From positions 49,937-113,936 of the forward strand of contig JAFXQK010000075.1 in the NCBI GenBank assembly GCA_017527205.1: 64,000 nt of DNA, read 5' to 3'. The stretch is from Lachnospiraceae bacterium. GTDB taxonomy: Bacteria; Bacillota; Clostridia; Lachnospirales; Lachnospiraceae. The notes beneath the pieces were generated by a model. It was not told the origin of the DNA. It did not search any database and saw only the letters and a list, made by a program, of their open reading frames with translations. The stretch's first letter is position 1. Each line of letters opens with the position of its first letter. Positions 63,701 to 64,000 of the stretch are shown piece by piece. Both the position numbers and the translations under genes were made by a program.

Positions 63701-64000
63701 AAGAACGTCGGCATCGACTGGGCTTCCTACTACGACATTAGCCTTTACAAGGTGGCGGGCGGCGTAAGGACGAAGGTGACGGACCTGTCCGGTCAGAAGC
63801 TGAAGATCACGATGAAGGTGCCCGCTGAAAACCGGAGTACTCCGGCAGAAGTAAGATACTTCTACGTGGTTCGCGTTCATGGCGGAGCGGCTGACGTGCT
63901 TGCGGAAACCACCGGGTATGACGTAATTTTTGAATCTGACAAGTTCTCCACCTACGCACTGTGTTATGCGGACGAATGGCTGACGGCAAGCAGCGTAAGC
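57710..64000 (+). CDS. Giant secreted multidomain surface protein (adhesin-like), truncated by the window edge
   Basis: An open frame of 2097 codons with no stop before the edge. TTG 57710 is the start: AAAGGAGGT lies seven bases before it. The signal peptide (LSWLLTLAMVVGLMPGMGL region, cleavage near AYAA) is typical of Lachnospiraceae. Order: a beta-rich N-terminal domain, a Big2 Ig-like domain (from about residue 145), two copies of a module beginning HxHNDITFTAW-like (about residues 256 and 671), each leading into Gly-rich beta-helix repeats with NMHGG and MTGG. An InlB-type repeat ending LYAQWK separates the copies; fibronectin-like, MBG/YDG-type domains follow. The C terminus and any anchor are missing. 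Probably a surface adhesin. Confidence 0.9.
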   Translation, partial: MKKRKKLGRKLLSWLLTLAMVVGLMPGMGLTAYAASTTVTWNPSDIVPEHPLDESFTKDGITITAATCDFQELTFGGGGTFTTTLGNFTKIEISADYAGDVSGTGWSNDGWQSATWTGDAASVSFSGDIWGGGMTCDGGNLTIVFTIATVPVTGVTLDKTDAQTIDVGGKVAFTATVAPDGATDKTVKWSVGGTNAGAVKLYTDADCTTEVGVDATETLTVYAKGISAGSATVTATSNADSTKSASCNVTVNAAAHTHNDITFTAWTSNDSLPTAAGSYYLANDVTLGSLWNVPEGTTNLCLNGHAIKSIGDHRMMEVGAGVTLSLYDEGAGVHKYTLNGDGLAVVDDNATGENVKTFEGGYLTGAYASNLTGACVLVKDGGIFNMHGGTMIGNYAAKYAFGGAVSVQASRFEMTGGKMIGNVSMHGAVDTRGGGDGFIMKGGEISYNTASNQGGAVCMGSGGIATISGGKITNNIALGNPDGSSESGGIVFRSGASALNISGNPIIKDNVGGDVYLWSGKKINVVGELTNEASIGITIKPATGTSGYASGVFTNSSDTSFNIVGAFFSNSQDYAVGKNADGQLFLGSPIVTLTYDGNGATGGNVPAETTGYASGSAITVPGNTNSLVKTGLVFDGWNTMADGSGTAYAADQAFTITANTTLYAQWKIVHVHDDISFTAWTDTNSMPTKAGNYFLANDVTISSTWNVPSGMTNLCLNGHGIIMSGTNRVITVSSGRTLNLYDCGTEAVHKFTVTNPSDGGAGLAKVNDGLENGYQTFTGGYITGGQGGQGGGVYIAGGTFNMHGGNIIGNHAQGSMYYDGGGVALSENTNSRFVMTGGAIQYNTSVGRGGGVGIQKKATAELSGDAKITYNSCNDWGGGISSFGALSISGNVKITNNKGWSALHPQQGSFNVSGAPVIFDNEVTANVLPEVMINVTGTLTEGAKLGVYWNNAKVFTNSTNTSFNDVSKFVSDNPNLSVMKNADEQLCLGTSYTVTFKVVNGSWDDETTADKTVTLNGYEGAELKLTENQIPAVGSKPGATYKAEGSWNVTPNVNTVITAATTYVYTYEEKDAPSEAVAPYVTSWMSESICVEAVSGQEYVIVLKGQTPDWTEAVTTTAEYHEFGNLTPATEYTIYTRVKETDSTFASEAKKTDVLTSLNGWETRGEPKTGETITIIPDPEDAQGLTWQWYHAEVNDQESVVKGEAIEGETSSSYVVKEGDVGKYLYYVISKGGKELENGYVGPVRITIHPTVSLEGWAYGENPNTPVVTGNTGNGSESYTYVEKGSEDPESETVPTMPGDYTVFAYVEESGDYAFGYAEAEFTITKATPTANDFNFTAPSDLDYDGHTKTATVTFNTQNGTLNGMGDVTVNYYSDANCTDQVESKNAGTYYVGITVAEGDNYNATTSVLHGDDWQFAIGKVSVTAPTIASKTYNGEVQTADVQTSNLYTVTTNAGGTNVGEYDVVLTLSDSTNYKWTESDEATKTLTFRITKAAAPTVTVPTPEVVTYDPTKTLADVALSDGWTWVTATTVPTVVNEGYAAALTVDDANYDYAEVEGYSAATHKVTRTVALTVNKADGTAATVNPANRTYDGTSKALASVTSEAVGGEMKYVLGGNGTTAPTEGWGSSIPTATDAGTYYVWYKVVGDENHNDAAPACITVTIGKKALTITADSAAKVYDTTALTKDSYTNTDLAAGDSIESVTITGSQTTAASSDNVPSGAVIKNGGTDVTANYQITYVNGTLTVTQATTNTVTVDITGWTYGESANAPTSGADFGANTVTYSYSDAQDGTYTATVPVNAGTWYVKASVAETADYVAGEATKSFTIAKREVVVSGIVAVDKNYDGTNTASLDFSKASFENLMEADAGKLSVTATGAFEDEKIGMDKKVNITGLTLTGEKAGNYVLAANGQQKEATADVSNVIQVTDVRFTGRIKNFTDLEADVTGITLDLAKSLCTAAELAAYGAGGTLELELEISKLGNLMTEDTVSLVQNAVRRDKNVGIDWASYYDISLYKVAGGVRTKVTDLSGQKLKITMKVPAENRSTPAEVRYFYVVRVHGGAADVLAETTGYDVIFESDKFSTYALCYADEWLTASSVS

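Overview
The window looks like a chromosomal segment of an anaerobic, Gram-positive member of the Clostridia, most likely Lachnospiraceae. The signs are strong AAGGAGG-type ribosome binding sites, sigma-A promoters, T-box control of pheST, a four-subunit ferredoxin-dependent 2-oxoacid oxidoreductase, ATP-type PEP carboxykinase, NADP-type glutamate dehydrogenase, a DUF5688 protein, a SpoIID-type protein, class B sortases and DUF6020-type membrane proteins. No phage, insertion sequence, integrase or CRISPR array was recognised. The genes read as vertically inherited core and envelope genes. The one large accessory-looking gene is the surface protein cut off by the right edge.

Layout. 1-7.2 kb: end of efp, a DUF5688 protein, tRNA-Arg(CCG) enclosed in a perfect 12-bp inverted repeat, an anchored SH3b protein, gdhA with a structured leader, an ADP-ribosylglycohydrolase, a small reverse-strand gene and thrH. 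7.3-11.6 kb: RNase H, rluF, ligA (overlapping) and metAA. 11.7-15.3 kb: an exopolysaccharide control operon (CpsB-type phosphatase, Wzz-type adaptor, BY-kinase with a Tyr-rich tail) ending in a sortase. 15.3-21.3 kb: thrC, deoC, an aminopeptidase P and pckA. 21.5-22.1 kb: a gene-free island of tandem repeats, including hairpin units with a period near 62 bp. 22.2-23.4 kb: sdpR/sdpI behind duplicated operator-like repeats. 23.5-26.6 kb: porCDAB. 26.7-27.0 kb: a probable 6S RNA. 27.0-32.3 kb: SpoIID-type and YihY proteins, then sortase B, an LCP protein and a small APKTG-type surface protein. 32.4-36.2 kb: T-box and pheST.

36.4-51.2 kb is an envelope glycan region: three large multi-membrane proteins (two are tandem paralogues), two GT2 glycosyltransferases, a UGM-like flavoprotein, PilZ and VanZ proteins, and an MBOAT/SGNH O-acyltransferase pair, with an M18 aminopeptidase and queA between them. 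51.3-57.3 kb: tyrA on the reverse strand, an unusual EF-G paralogue, and PAP2-pssA-psd for phosphatidylethanolamine synthesis. 57.3-64 kb: a promoter, a structured and terminated leader RNA, then a secreted multidomain protein of at least 2097 residues with no stop before the edge.

How the parts fit. ThrH and ThrC can together run homoserine to threonine, while MetAA draws the same homoserine toward methionine. GdhA, PckA and Por sit at the amino acid/C4/C2 nodes of an anaerobic fermenter. Several loci concern the cell surface: polysaccharide length control, attachment of polymers (LCP) and proteins (sortases), polymer O-acylation and a giant adhesin-like protein. Regulation is largely RNA based: a T-box, a probable 6S RNA, alternative hairpins before gdhA and a terminated leader before the large surface gene.
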